DNA of 64,000 bases from Plantago major (lineage: Eukaryota > Streptophyta > Magnoliopsida > Lamiales > Plantaginaceae). The translations under genes were made by a program, and so were the position numbers. The stretch covers positions 9,571,501 through 9,635,500 of the forward strand of contig CM048843.1 of assembly GCA_026545765.1 (NCBI GenBank), read 5' to 3'. Positions within the stretch are counted from its first letter, which is position 1, and every line of letters begins with the position of its first letter. Below are positions 47,640 through 59,117 of this stretch, in pieces. Under the pieces are notes generated by a model. It worked only from the letters and a program-made list of their open reading frames with translations, was not told the DNA's origin and ran no database searches.

Positions 47640-48900
47640 TTTGCGTAACACTCTAAAGACTAATTCAAAGTGGCATTTGATAGTGGATGTGGGAAGCACA
47701 TGACGGAGACAAAGCAATCTGATTGACTACGAAAATTGCAATGATGGACCAATTATCAGGTTTGCTGGAGGAGATGAAAATCCAACCATAGGTTTTGGAA
47801 ATTTGAAGTTTGGAGCCCTTACAATCTTTCAAGTACTTCATGTAAAGGGATTGAAATATAATCTCCTAAGCATGAGTCAACTAGTGGACAAAGGGTACAC
47901 TGTCAAGATCAAGTCAAAACTATGTAAAGTGATTGACAATGAGTCAAAGCAGACAGTCTTGGTTGCAAGGCGTAAAGGAAATCTTTATGTTGCTGATTGG
48001 GCATCTACCACAACCGAAGAATGTCTCATGGTGAGTCAATCTGGCCACACTGAAGAAAATTGGCTATGGCATAAAAGAATGAGTCACTTGAATTTCAAAA
48101 CTCTGAATAAGCTAGCCAAGAAAGAGTTGGTGGTTGGTTTACCCAAAATGGCATATGGAAAAGAAGGTGTATGCTCAGCTTGCCAAATGGGAAAATAATC
48201 CAAAACATCTTTCAAGTCTAAAACTAGACATTCCAGTGAAAGGCCACTGCAAATGTTACATATGGATCTGTTTGAATCCTCTGTAACTAGTTATGCAGGA
48301 AAGAAGTATGGTCTGGTTGTTGTTGATGATTACTCAAGATTTACTTGGGTTGTCTTTCTCAAACACAAATCTGATGCAAGGGTTGAGATACCTAACTTGT
48401 TGAATAAGCTCGAATTCATGAAAAATGACAAGGTATCTGTAATCGAATGGACTATGGTTGAAGTTTGTGAACCAAAGACATCAAAGAGTTTTGTACTTGC
48501 AAAGGTATACAACATCAACTATCTTCTGTAAGGACACCACAACAAAATGGTGTTGCTGAAAGAAAGAATAGGACCCTGAAAGAAGCAGCAAGAACAATGC
48601 TTGCTGACACTGAAATAAGTGAAATCTATTGGGTTGAAGTCAGAACACAGTATGCTACACTCAAAACAGATATCTGATTAACAAACACCATGACAAAAAT
48701 CCTTACGAGCTTTTCATTGGTAGACCCCCAAGTATCAAGCATCTAAGGGTGTTTGGTTGCAGATGTTTCGTTCTCAACAATGGAAAAGAATACTTGAGAA
48801 CTTTTCAACCAAAGGCAGATGAAGGAGTATTTCTTGGTTATTCTCTGAATAGCAAAGCCTACAGAATCTACAACAAAAGAACATAAAAGATCGAAGAATC
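47640..48900 (+). pseudogene. pol: Inner copia protease and integrase, broken
   Basis: A damaged protease (KWHLIVDVGS...HMT, about 47670-47705, where the usual DSG/DCG triad is altered to DVG) leads to IRFAGGDENPTIGFG. The pre-integrase follows: VLHVKGLKYNLLSMSQLVDKG, then WLWHKRMSHLNFKTLNKLAKK and CSACQMGK. The integrase core has LLHMDLF..., GLVVVDDYSRFTWVVFLKHK, a lost second Asp region, then TPQQNGVAERKNRTLKEAARTM near 48535-48600. Frames change at about 48195, 48450-48540, 48660 and 48750. Confidence 0.85.
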
Positions 48901-48904
48901 TGTT

Positions 48905-50985
48905 CATGTAGTGTTCTATGAAGGAAACAAGAAAATACCCTTGAATGATGATCTCTCAGAAAGGTTCAAAGAGCTGATGATTAAAGATTCTGAAGAAGAA
49001 CCCTCAAAAGGAAACAATTCTATCATTCAAAAAGAGGATGAGTCTGACGATGAAAAGAAACCTATGCTTAGTAACAACCAGATGACTCTAAGACATGATG
49101 AAGAATTTCCTATGAGAACTCCAGAAATGGAACAGTTACTGAGAACCTTCATCATGGAGAGATATCTGAAAATGAGACTGTTGAAATACAAGTCCCAGAT
49201 ATCTCTAACACTGAAAAAGTGTCAGATATCCATGGCATTTTCCATGTGTCAGATATCGTAGATACTGCACAAGTATCTCATCAAGATCATATTGATTCAC
49301 ATTCAAATCAAAATGATATTGATCCTACTAGTTCAAATCCCATTATGAAATGGATAAGAAATCATCCTGCAAAGGATGTGATTGGTCCCATAGACCAAGG
49401 AGTTAGAACTAGAAGAGCAATTGTTGAAAAAGCAAATTGTCTCTATGGATGTTTCATCTCAAACATTGAACCAAAGATTATAGAAGAAGCATTAAAGGAT
49501 CAAGATTGGATCTCTGCAATGCAATAAGAGTTTGATCAATTTGAGAGAAACAAAGTCTGGAAACTGGTTCCATTTGATGACGGAATATCTGTAATCGGAA
49601 CCAAGTGGGTTTTCAGAAACAAAATGAATTAGTCTGGTGAAATAACCAGAAACAAAGCTAGGTTGGTTGCCAAGGGATTCACCTGCATCAAGGACTAGAT
49701 TTTGATGAATCTTATGCACCGCTTGTAAGATTGGATGGAATAAGACTTTTCTAGCCTTTGCAACTCATAATGACTTCTGATTTATCGATGGATGTCAAGA
49801 GTGCATTCCTAAATGGTGAACTTGTCAAGAAGTCTATGTTGAGCAACCACCGTTTTGAAGTTTCCTAAAGTAGGATGGTCTACAAGCTTGAAAGCTCAGA
49901 TAGGTCAAACAAGCTCCAAGAGCATGGTATGATACATTGGCGATACTACCGAAAGTGGTTTCAAGAAAGGAGATGTTGATAAAACACTCTTCACATTGAA
50001 CCATGATGGAAACTACTTTTAGTTCAAGTATATGTTGATGACATTATATTTGGATCTAAACACAAGCAACTTTGTGAAGACTTTCTTTAACTCATGGAAT
50101 GTAAATTTGAGATGAGCATGATGGGAGAATTGAATTACTTCCTAGGGCTGCAAGTCAAGCAACTCAATGATGGAATATTCATTAGTCAAACAAAGTATGC
50201 AAAAGACATGCTCAACAAGTTCAATCTAAAGCCTTCTGAAAAGAATGCTAAGATACCTATGAACATTGGAACCAAAATAACCTATACTGAATCTGACAAG
50301 AGTGTTGAAGAACACAAGTATAGGAAATTGATTGGGTCTCTCTCACCTCATTGCAAGTAGACCTGATATTCAATATGCAGTTGGAGTGTGTGCTAGATTT
50401 CAGACAAATCCAATGCAATCACACTACAACATTGCTATGAAGATATTAAGGTATGTAAAGGGTACTGTAGAAGTTGGATTGTGGTATCCAAAAGACATTG
50501 GATTGAGTTTGGTTGGCTATTCAGATGCTGACTATGCTGGATCATTGCTTGATAGAAAAAGCACCTCAGGAACTTGTCAATTTCTTGGTGTCAGATTGAT
50601 ATCATGGTTCAGCAAGAAACAAAACTCAATTGCTACATCTACCACAGAGGCTGAATATATTGCAGTTGGGTGTTGTGCTTCACAAATATTGTGGATACAA
50701 CAACAACAACTCAGAGAGTATGGACTCAATGAAGAGAAAACTCCCATTTTCTGTGACAACACAAGTGCTATTGCCATAACTCAGAATCCTAAGTTTCATG
50801 CTAGAACAAAGCACATTGATGTTAGACACCACTTCATCAGAGACCACGTTAAAAAAGGCAATATAGAGATACTCAAGATTGGCACTGAAGACCAACTTGC
50901 AGATATCTTCACTAAGCCACTACAAGAAAGTAGATTATTAGCCTTAAGACATAGTCTTGGACTAATGGAGCTACCAAAGAACTGA
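48905..50985 (+). pseudogene. pol: Inner copia RT and RNase H
   Basis: After an acidic linker (48911-49261), the RT starts IEPKIIEEALKDQDWISAMQ, then NKVWKLVPF, GTKWVFRNKMN, ARLVAKGF in shifting frames, and YVDDIIFGSKH at 50031 on with the YVDD loop intact. MECKFEMSMMGELNYFLGLQ follows. RNase H (50332-50985, open for 217 codons) has SRPDIQYAVGVCARFQ, YSDADYAGSLLDRKSTSG, STTEAEYIAVG, CDNTSAIAI and TKHIDVRHHFIRDHV. The open RNase H and intact YVDD contrast with the broken N-terminal part. Confidence 0.9.
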
Positions 50986-51023
50986 AAAAGTTCAGATATC
51001 TGAAGAAGATATCAAAGGAGAGA

Positions 51024-51090
51024 GAAAAGGAATCTGGAACGGGTATCTAGACAAGAGAAGAGGAATCTGGAACGAGTATCTAGAAACCAA
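51024..51090 (+). repeat. Short direct duplication after pol
   Basis: gaatctggaacg(g/a)gtatctaga occurs twice about 31 bp apart between pol and the internal polypurine tract. Confidence 0.75.
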
Positions 51091-51156
51091 AGGCTAAAGG
51101 GTAAAATAGCTATTTGAAGATTTCTGAGACAGGTACTCAGATATCTAGGTCACTCA

Positions 51157-51170
51157 GTGAGGGGGGAACA
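51157..51170 (+). other. Internal polypurine tract between pol and env-like region
   Basis: gtgaggggggaaca is a classical PPT-like string about 170 bp past the RNase H stop, far from the 3' LTR. Sireviruses are known for repeated PPT-like motifs; role here inferred. Confidence 0.6.
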
Positions 51171-51769
51171 CAAAAGAGAATAGTACAACTGTCTACAGTT
51201 AACTACTATTTTGAAATTTGAATTATTTCTATCTTTGTGAAAAACTTTGAAAAGACAACAAGTATAAGATAGAATCAGATACAACAGTGTTCTCATTCAC
51301 ACAGAAACGTGATTCAGATAGCTAATAGCCAACATTCATTAAATGGGCACAATTACAATTGTTGATTGTGATCATTGCTGAAGAAGCAATGGTGACCCTT
51401 GATGAAATGGGCGATTGATCTTTACGGCAGAGATTAACTCTCGGTAAATAGTGGATTGTTGAAATCCAAAGATGGCCACTATGCATTTAATGCGAACAAG
51501 CTTTTACCCACTGTACGCAATTCACAGATACATATATACAAAACCAATTTGTATGTATATGTTTGTCTAAATTTCGTTGCTATATATATAGGATTTTGGC
51601 AAAAGAAATCACTTCGCCTAATCCAACATTCCGACTTGCACAAGAATAGCAAAAACCATTCTATTTTCTCTGCAAATCTCTGCTCCCAAATTAGTTTTTT
51701 CTGCAAAGAATCACTAATCTTACACCTTAATCTCTTTCAAACTTCGAAAAATTTACGATATATAAAGAG

Positions 51770-52267
51770 ATGGCCCCCAAACGATCAACTACCCAGAAAT
51801 CCCAAAGTACTACCACTGGTACTGCTGAAAAGCAAGCACCAGAGTTGGTAGTTATTAACAATCGATTAGGAGGGAACTTCAATCTTGATCATTGGACTTC
51901 AAATCACAGAATGATTTGGGGTGGTGCCATGATCGAGGAATACCTCACTGCTGCTGTTGAGACTCAAGCCGACAGAAAACTGATACTTGACATGCTTGAA
52001 AAGGCAAAAATCAAGGGTTTTCTATCAGCTCTACCCAGTAGAATCTCTTCACTGGATGTGTTAGAATTCTACAACAACTCCAGAATTATATCCTATGTTT
52101 CTGAAGGCACTGCAATAGTGTCTATCAGAACTTCAGTCCAAGGAAAGGAAATCCTTCTGGACTTAACAATTTTCTGCAAGTTGTTTGACCTTCAAAATTT
52201 TGGAAAGGATTTTGAAATAGACACCAAGGATGATGATCTCCTTGAAGGTGTAAAACAATCAGACTGA
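51770..52267 (+). CDS. Env-like region, first ORF (ORF3) of the inner copia
   Basis: A 165-codon frame starting MAPKRSTTQKSQ. A basic serine/threonine-rich leader is followed by a folded-looking part: NNRLGGNFNLDHW, ILDMLEKAKIKGFLSAL, LDVLEFYNNSRI, VQGKEILLDLTIFCKLFDL. The arrangement (VxEFYxN, then VxGkxi, then FxxLFxL) recalls the extra ORF of plant retroelements annotated as putative plant transposon protein or env-like. No signal peptide or membrane segment is visible, so the env label is by position only. It ends in TGA; a shifted continuation follows to about 52480. Confidence 0.6.
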   Translation: MAPKRSTTQKSQSTTTGTAEKQAPELVVINNRLGGNFNLDHWTSNHRMIWGGAMIEEYLTAAVETQADRKLILDMLEKAKIKGFLSALPSRISSLDVLEFYNNSRIISYVSEGTAIVSIRTSVQGKEILLDLTIFCKLFDLQNFGKDFEIDTKDDDLLEGVKQSD

Positions 52268-52478
52268 TGATGTGTGATCTTGAAAATCGATACACCCACC
52301 GATTTCAAGCTTGTTGACATCGTAACCGGACATCCGCCGTTCACTGGGATGTTTTGGCATGCATTCTTCACAGATGCTTTGATGGTCTACAAGGAGGTGC
52401 TGACCAAATAAGCCAAGAACGCTGGATGATGATGTTCTTATTGCAACAGCAAGACAAAAGGCTGGAAAACCCTTTCAA

Positions 52479-53925
52479 TTGGGGAAGTACGCCTTTATGA
52501 AATTTGTGAAGAATATTCAAGGCTTTGAGCCTACAATTGCTAAGGGACTTGCTGAGCCAAAGGCCACAGTAAGCTATGGTCTAAAGATATGTTACTTGCT
52601 GGAGAAGCTTGGTATGAGCTCAGAGAGAAGGCAGACATTGCCAACAGTAACCTACTCTACAAATATGAGTATACGAACTTGATGAAAAAGGTTACTGGAT
52701 CTCAGAAAGGTTCCAAGAAGCAAAAGACTGAAGAGGTATCTGAGGAAAAAGTTGCGACCAAGAAGCCCAGAACTTCACGAAAGAAGTCTGCTGGCAAATC
52801 AGAAGGCACACCTATTGAGGTTGTCGATTCCCAGATACCTGCCGTCGCTGCAGATGAACTCATCAATGCTGCAAAAGAGGTATCGACTACTGAACAAGTA
52901 GACTCAGCAAGAGAAAGTGCTTTAAGAAATGTTAAGATTATTGCCGAAAGCCTTGCTGATGAACTCATCAATACTGCTAAAGAAAGTAGTGACAGATACC
53001 AAGCCCTATCTGCGAAAACCGCAGGAATTATGGACCAATCAGTTCCTAATGCTGATGAGAACTCTGACGATGAAGATGATGAATTAGTCATTTCTCAAGT
53101 CCTAGAAAAATCAAAAAGGGCTAAAGTTACTGAAAAAGTAACTGGTGTAGAGGTATCTGAAGAAGAACCTACACCACAGTTCTTGAACAAGCACCTGTTA
53201 CAAAGGTTGCTGAAGAAGCAACAGTGTCCAAGGTAACTGGACAAATTACACCATCAGAGCAACAAAGACTGAAGCATATTGAAGATGCTCTGATGAGTGA
53301 TAGCTTAGTGTTGGAGGATACTGTCATTGCCTCAACACTCAACAGTCTGTCTCAACCACAACAGCCAGATGTGAATACTGCTAAAATGGTACTTGAGCTG
53401 CAGATACCAAAGATCTTTCATTGTCAAGAAAATCCGCAAAAGCGGTGTTCCCCAACTCAATGGGAGGGATCAAACTGAGACATCTGCTCAAAATGATCAA
53501 CCAGGGGAGGCAACTGAGTTGCATACTCAGGCAAGGTCTGAAGTACCTGAAACTTCAAACAAAGAAGATGAAATGGAACAACAAGACCAACGCATAGAAG
53601 GGTCACAAGTTCCAGAGACCAATCACCGACATTGCTCGTATCCGAATGGTTTAACTCTCTACTGTGATATTTTGTGCCACATAATCTTTTATTTAATAGA
53701 ATTTCTTTGTTACAGGTGATTTAGAAACACGAGAACAAGAGGAAGTCAAAAGCTTGCCTCGAACCGAAGGAGGCTTCACACCCTCACAACTTAGGAATCG
53801 AGAGCACGTACTCTGCTCCAACTGAGAAGAAAAATGAAGAGACTGAAAAGTCTATCTCTTCAGAGAGGAATCCAGAGGCTTCCAAGGCCTCTGAGGAACA
53901 AGTATCTGAACCTTCTGTAGAGAAG
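52479..53925 (+). pseudogene. Env-like region, charged repeat-rich part
   Basis: Overlapping frames 52479-52682, 52589-53236, 53224-53478 and 53393-53719 encode a lysine/glutamate/serine-rich protein (KKPRTSRKKSAGK, ELINAAKEVSTTEQ, ELINTAKESSDRYQ). A roughly 110-nt segment encoding ADELIN(A/T)AKE is duplicated at about 52852-52890 and 52957-52995. A probable short intron lies at about 53650-53716 (acceptor ttgttacag). The last exon ends SEEQVSEPSVEK at 53925, followed by a GTATTT donor. Confidence 0.6.
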
Positions 53926-54417
53926 GTATTTCATTCAGATATTCATACTCCTCAAAGAGCAATCTCTGATCATTTTTCTTAGACTAACACTTTCTACTTA
54001 ACAGGTTCAAAAAGAAGTAGAAGTTGTTGAGGAATTGCCCACTCAATCCTCACAACATATGGAAATTGATGAGGCATCAAGGCCTTCATCACAAGAAAAG
54101 ATTCCAGAAACTGCACAAGTTTCTATGAGACAAACATCTGAGCCTCCAACAGAGGTAATTGACATCTCAGATATCTGATTTATCAATAAAATTTTCTGAT
54201 AAAATTTCCTAAGTGTTATGTTTTAATTCTCAGGAAGGTTGATGAGGACCAGACTTCCAAGTCTCCACCTCAAAACAAGATATCTGAGACAACCCCTGTC
54301 TCAGTAGTACAAGTCTCTGAGCCTGATGTACTCATTCAGGTACCTCAGAAACCTAACTACACTTGTACTCAGATATCTACACATGTTTTGAATCTAACTC
54401 AGAACTCTTTCTTTCAG
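53926..54417 (+). other. Serial short introns with duplicated exons in the env-like region
   Basis: Intron 53926-54004 (79 nt), exon 54005-54154 (150 nt), intron 54155-54237 (83 nt, or 79 with an alternative acceptor), exon 54238-54339 (102 nt), intron 54340-54417 (78 nt). All junctions are phase 0. The exons start GTT CAA or GTT GAT, and the three exons before the donors end with the related sequences VSEPSVEK, TSEPPTE and VSEPDVLIQ. Each intron carries a cagatat(c/t) phrase 10-20 nt after its donor. The pattern is that of tandem exon-plus-intron duplication. Confidence 0.65.
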
Positions 54418-57115
54418 GCTCAATCAAGTGCCACGAAGGTCCATGATGATGAGAAAAAGGACCTACTTCCCTTCTTCAAAGCTCATACCCTGCCAAAGCA
54501 CATTCAATTCTTCAAGAAATGGCAGAGGTTAAGGTGCTCAGATCTCTCTGAAATATTGAGAATCACAGATCAACCTACGAGACGAGCACGAGCTCTTGAC
54601 TTGGAGAACTACATCCATGCAATGTTTCCCACGAACAAGTTGCGACCTTATTGCATAAGGATTTCTCCAGAGAAGTGGCACAGAAGTTGATTCAAGCCTT
54701 TAATCAGGCTGATGGTCAGACAAGATTATAGATGGCATTCAAGCCAGTCCTGCCCCAGACTCTACAATTTATTCCTTCTGAACAAGAGGAGGTTAATGGG
54801 CAGAAGATCACTATTCCTGAAGTGATTAATCTTGTATCGAAGACGATGAGGAGGAAGAAATAGATGAGAATAACTTTGATGAACCTCCTCGACCATCACA
54901 AAAGGATGATGATGATGATGCCCCGCACTGTGGACGGAGGGATTTCACAAGGACACATTGCCTCACTTTGAAAAGCACCGAGAGGACTTCACAAGAATCC
55001 CTCCTCCATCTCCTCGTAAATCTAATCATCCAACTTCCCAACGCAAAGTTACTCTTGAACAAGTAGTTGAGCACTCGAGGAACAACTCGAAAATAACAGA
55101 TGCAAGCGAGTTGCTCAACTCAAATAATCATTGGAAGAAGAACAACAACTACATCTTCAATCTGGAAGAAAAGATAGTCAATCAAGAGCAAAGCTCCGTA
55201 AGATTGAAGATCAAACAATCAAGGAAATGGAAGCTTATCTTTGAAATGAAAGAACTCCAAATTCTTCGTGCAATTGTCGAGGAATTAGAATCAACAAGTA
55301 TCTAATGACAAGCATGATGCTAAGGTCGCATTCCAAGAAGATGTTCCATCCTCCTCATCGAAGGAAAGAAACCCATCTCCGAGATGGTTGGACGACTAGA
55401 GAACATTGATGAAAATGTCCAAGAGGATGAAGATCCGGGTGATAACTCGGATGATGAAGAAGACAAGACTTTGGCGACAATCGCAATGAACACTTGGCGG
55501 TTTCACATTTGAAAAGGAAGTCGATTGCTCGACATATTCAAAGAAGTCGCCAAATGTCAACTCCAATGAATACTTGAACAGATATCAAGTACTGGCTAAA
55601 TTGAAAAAGGAGTTATCTTCTCAAAACAAAGCCTCCATTGCATCAGTCCCTGCAGAACTAAAATCATTCACTGAGCTCATCACTCAGAGAACAACCAGTC
55701 TGGTCATTTCTCAGAAAGATCTAGGCATGGTTAGGGATGATGACCAAAACATGGCCGCAAAAGCTTTGAAGGCGTGCTATCTCCGGAAAAGCAGATGTTG
55801 TTCAAGGCCCACTGGCAGAGCTTACTGATAAGGATACTGGTCTTATCAAACAAAATCAGGAGCTCAAGGCTAATCTGGAAAAGTTGGTTGCTGCCTACAA
55901 CTATCTGCAAGGGAACTTTAACTCCCTTTCAGAATCATTTGTGATTCTTAGTTAGTCAACAATGACTAAGGAGGAAGAATATCAAGAGGCTCAGAGAGGA
56001 AGAGGAAGAGGAAAAGGAAACAAAAGAAAATCTGAAACACCACCTCTCAGAATAAATGAGCTCTCCTCCAATGATCGCTTCTACAGATAGTGGCCACCAC
56101 TCAACTTCCTGAACAAGGAATGACAACAAGGGCCAGAGCACAGAAACCTCCAAGGAGTACCAACGCTCCAAAGAGAAGACAAGTAAGAGAGATTGATGAA
56201 TCTTCTGAAGAAGAAGAAGAAGGCCAAATCAAATCCCTGGGCAATGAAGAAGGCTGCAAAAGTCTCACAAGAATTGATCTTGATGATGATGATGAAGAGA
56301 CTGATGAAGATGAAGCTCCTCTTCATAGAAAAAGGAAAATTGATAGCCTAACTGAGCTCATAGTTGCAAAGCCTTTGGCAGCTAAAACACCCTCTGGAAA
56401 TACCAAGTCTATCCAGGGTGGTTATTCAAGCATTACCCCAAAGGAGAATTCAAGACAAAGGAGGAACAGACTAAGAGCTGAACAAAGACAACTTCAACTA
56501 CCACTCAGTCCTGAAGAAGCCAAGATTGAGTATGTGAAGACCAACAATGACTCCTCTGTCTACAGGTGCATAAATCAGAAGAATGGCTCCGGATTCGGAA
56601 CTTAAGCATCTACCGGTAAACTCAAAATTTCGTAACCAATCCATAAACATTTCATGGCATGGAGAAAGACAAGCCATCTTGATTAACACCAACCACATCA
56701 AAGCTCGTTGGATTTTGAAGTGATCAAGAGAATGAAGCCATGAAGAAGGACCTCTCGATGAATGTCCTTATGGAAAGCCGATGATGTGCATGTAATTCTA
56801 ACATTATCGAACAGCACAAGAGCAAGATTTGTTGTGGAACCTATGAGTCCTTCTACTTAATCAAGATCAACACAGGGTGACATCGATATCCAAGATCATT
56901 TATGAATACTTCAAGTCGCCGACATCGTAATCGAGCATGCCTGGAAATGGGGAAAGTATTTGTGGGTCAAGCACTTTGTCAAGAAAAATCCTACCAAAAC
57001 CTACAAGGAAGTCTGTGGATTTGCCAGAGACACAGAGATGATTGTCAGAACTCTTCTCTATGACTACTCTGATGATATCAAAAGGTTTGGTGATAGGAAA
57101 TTTACAGATTGACCC
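54418..57115 (+). pseudogene. Env-like region, C-terminal part
   Basis: Frames 54418-54690 (AQSSATKVHDDEKKDLLPFF, HIQFFKKWQRLRCSDL), 54958-55305 (coiled-coil-like), 55574-55828 and 56090-56605 (RRQVREIDESSEEEEEG, DDDDEETDEDE, then basic HRKRKI) are linked by shifts. The last readable stretch, near 56930-57110, is WKWGKYLWVKHFVKKNP to GDRKFTD and a stop. Long acidic and basic low-complexity tracts with coiled coil suggest a nuclear or structural protein rather than a membrane glycoprotein. Function unknown. Confidence 0.5.
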
Positions 57116-57486
57116 ATGGAACTGCTTTTGAAGACTTGAAGTATAGAAGACTTGAAGACTAGTTCATTAGGATGTCTACTTGGAGCTTGGTTACTCCTGT
57201 TGTCCTAATTTACTATGTATTTTTGTATCTTGCTAACTGAGCTAAATTGCATTTTGTACTAAAGTTATATGTAAGCTTTCTCTGTATCATATCTGATGAA
57301 CTTACTCTCAGATATCATTCTTTATAAAAGATAACTTGTCAGCAAAGATCACACCTTGTGATTTGGTTGATGTTTACTTTCTCAACTTAATTATATGAAC
57401 TTAAAGATCATAAGAAATGATTAAGTGATGGATTGTTTCCTCATCCAGATTTGTAATAGGTCAGATAGTCATCGTTGACTGATCAA

Positions 57487-57499
57487 AATGGGGGAAATT
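57487..57499 (+). other. Polypurine tract of the inner copia element
   Basis: aatgggggaaatt directly precedes the 3' LTR start, as expected for plus-strand priming. Confidence 0.85.
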
Positions 57500-59117
57500 T
57501 GTTAGGAATATCTGTTTAGATTTTGATCAGCAACCTAATGACTTATCTTAGCTCAGAAAGGTGGTTAGTACTCTTGGTTCACTTGAACACTGTAAAAGAG
57601 GAAACTCACTAAGTATGATAGTCTAGCAAATCTTGTATAGGATGTTAGGTCTCGAAATGTAATTTTTATTTTCTAAAGAAGACCAAGAAGAAGACTTCCG
57701 GCAGGAAAAGTTCAACGGATTTGAAGATTTGAAGATCGCAAGATTGTCAAGACAAAGGTTTTTCAGATACCTATGTCCAGATATCTTGAAGAAACAAGTG
57801 TTTCGAAACACAAGTGTTGCAAAAGATATCTGAGAATAAAAGGTTTCTGAGACGAGGAAAGTGCCCACATTATATCTACATTCAGATACCGTGGATATAA
57901 ACTATGTTTCTGAAAAAGAAATATTTTATAACAAAGTTGTTTCAACACATGGTATCTGGAGTTGTGATAATCGATGGAAAAGAACATGCAAAGTTTGATA
58001 CCATGCATAGTTTCGTTGGCACTACAGGACAAAATATAGTACAGTGCATTAAATGCGCAGACAGAAATGTCTGAACAAAAACGGTAGCTTCTGAAGAAGA
58101 AGACAAACTCACATAAGATTATATTCAGATATCAATAGTTTGAATTTGATTTAAACCTAACGGATACTATTCAAACGGCACTCAAATTCATCTATAAATA
58201 TCAACACTTAGACTGCTTGAGAATACACACACAACACTGAACTTACATTGAATACTCACACACAAGCTCTCTCAAGCAAACTACTTACCTTCAAGCTTTC
58301 TGTTATGACCAAAGCTCTTGATTCTAAGTAGCACAAAAGTTCTAAGTGTCCTGATCCTTAAACAAGCATTGTTATCTGTGAAGGAGTTGAACTAAGATTT
58401 CATATCTGAGATTCATTCTCTGGAACACTTACAATAGACTTGGGTCAGTAGAGAACAAGATACCATACATTGAAAAGTGTATTAAGTATACTTGATTCAT
58501 AAAGCTATCTGAATAACTGAATAAGTTATTTAAGAAGCTCACCTGACAAACAAACCTAAAACCAACACCATATTCGGCGTGGAGTATAGGAAGTACTTAG
58601 TTTGGGAAACTAAGAAACAACTCCAAGGTTGTCGAAAGCAGTGAAGTACTTAGCTTGGGAAGCTAAGGAATAGCTCAAAAAGGTTTCTGAGTACAGGAAG
58701 TACTTGGCTGTGAAAGCCGGGGAATAACTCAGGGGGAACACTTGGTTGGGAACCTAGTGTATTTAGGAATCAAGAGAAGATATCTGTAAGGTTAAGTCAT
58801 TTATCTATCTTAGTGGATTCTAAGTCTGAGAAAGGCCGAAGTGGATTAGTTGAAGGATTACGCCACCTTCAGATACCACTATAAAAAGACTTGTGTTATT
58901 TACTTTCTGCAGTTTATTACTTGCTTTACTTATTTTGCAAAGTACTTACACACATCTTGCTGAGCACGTGCACTTATCACATAAAAGTCTTCCGCTCTCT
59001 GAAATTAAGTATCAGATATCTACACATATATCTGAGAAACTGTGTTTATCGACAAAAGTTTTAAAAGACTATTCACCCCCCTTCTAGTCTTTTACTTTGT
59101 CGGTATCTGGACCAACA
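57500..59117 (+). repeat. 3' LTR of the inner copia element
   Basis: 1618 bp, homologous to 43400-45025 throughout. It differs by scattered substitutions and a few indels (missing about 29 bp near 57995, extra about 38 bp near 59010). It ends CCAACA followed by the gaaat duplication. Confidence 0.93.

Larger units (their letters stand above)
43400..59117 (+). mobile_element. Inner Sirevirus-like Ty1/copia element, 15.7 kb
   Basis: Bounded by gaaat target duplications (43395-43399 and 59118-59122) lying inside the RT codons of the outer copia. Two LTRs (43400-45025, 57500-59117) start TGTTAGGAATATC and end GGACCAACA. It has a PBS, gag with zinc knuckle, pol in copia order (protease, integrase, RT, RNase H), a second polypurine tract, a long env-like region and a PPT. 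The RNase H style and an extra region after pol suggest the Sirevirus (SIRE/Maximus) lineage; inferred without a tree. At about 15.7 kb it is longer than the roughly 9-12 kb usual for the group. Confidence 0.92.

Noticed and set aside
52702-53091. 129-codon minus-strand serine-rich frame
   Set aside because: Antisense of the glutamate/lysine-rich env-like coding strand.
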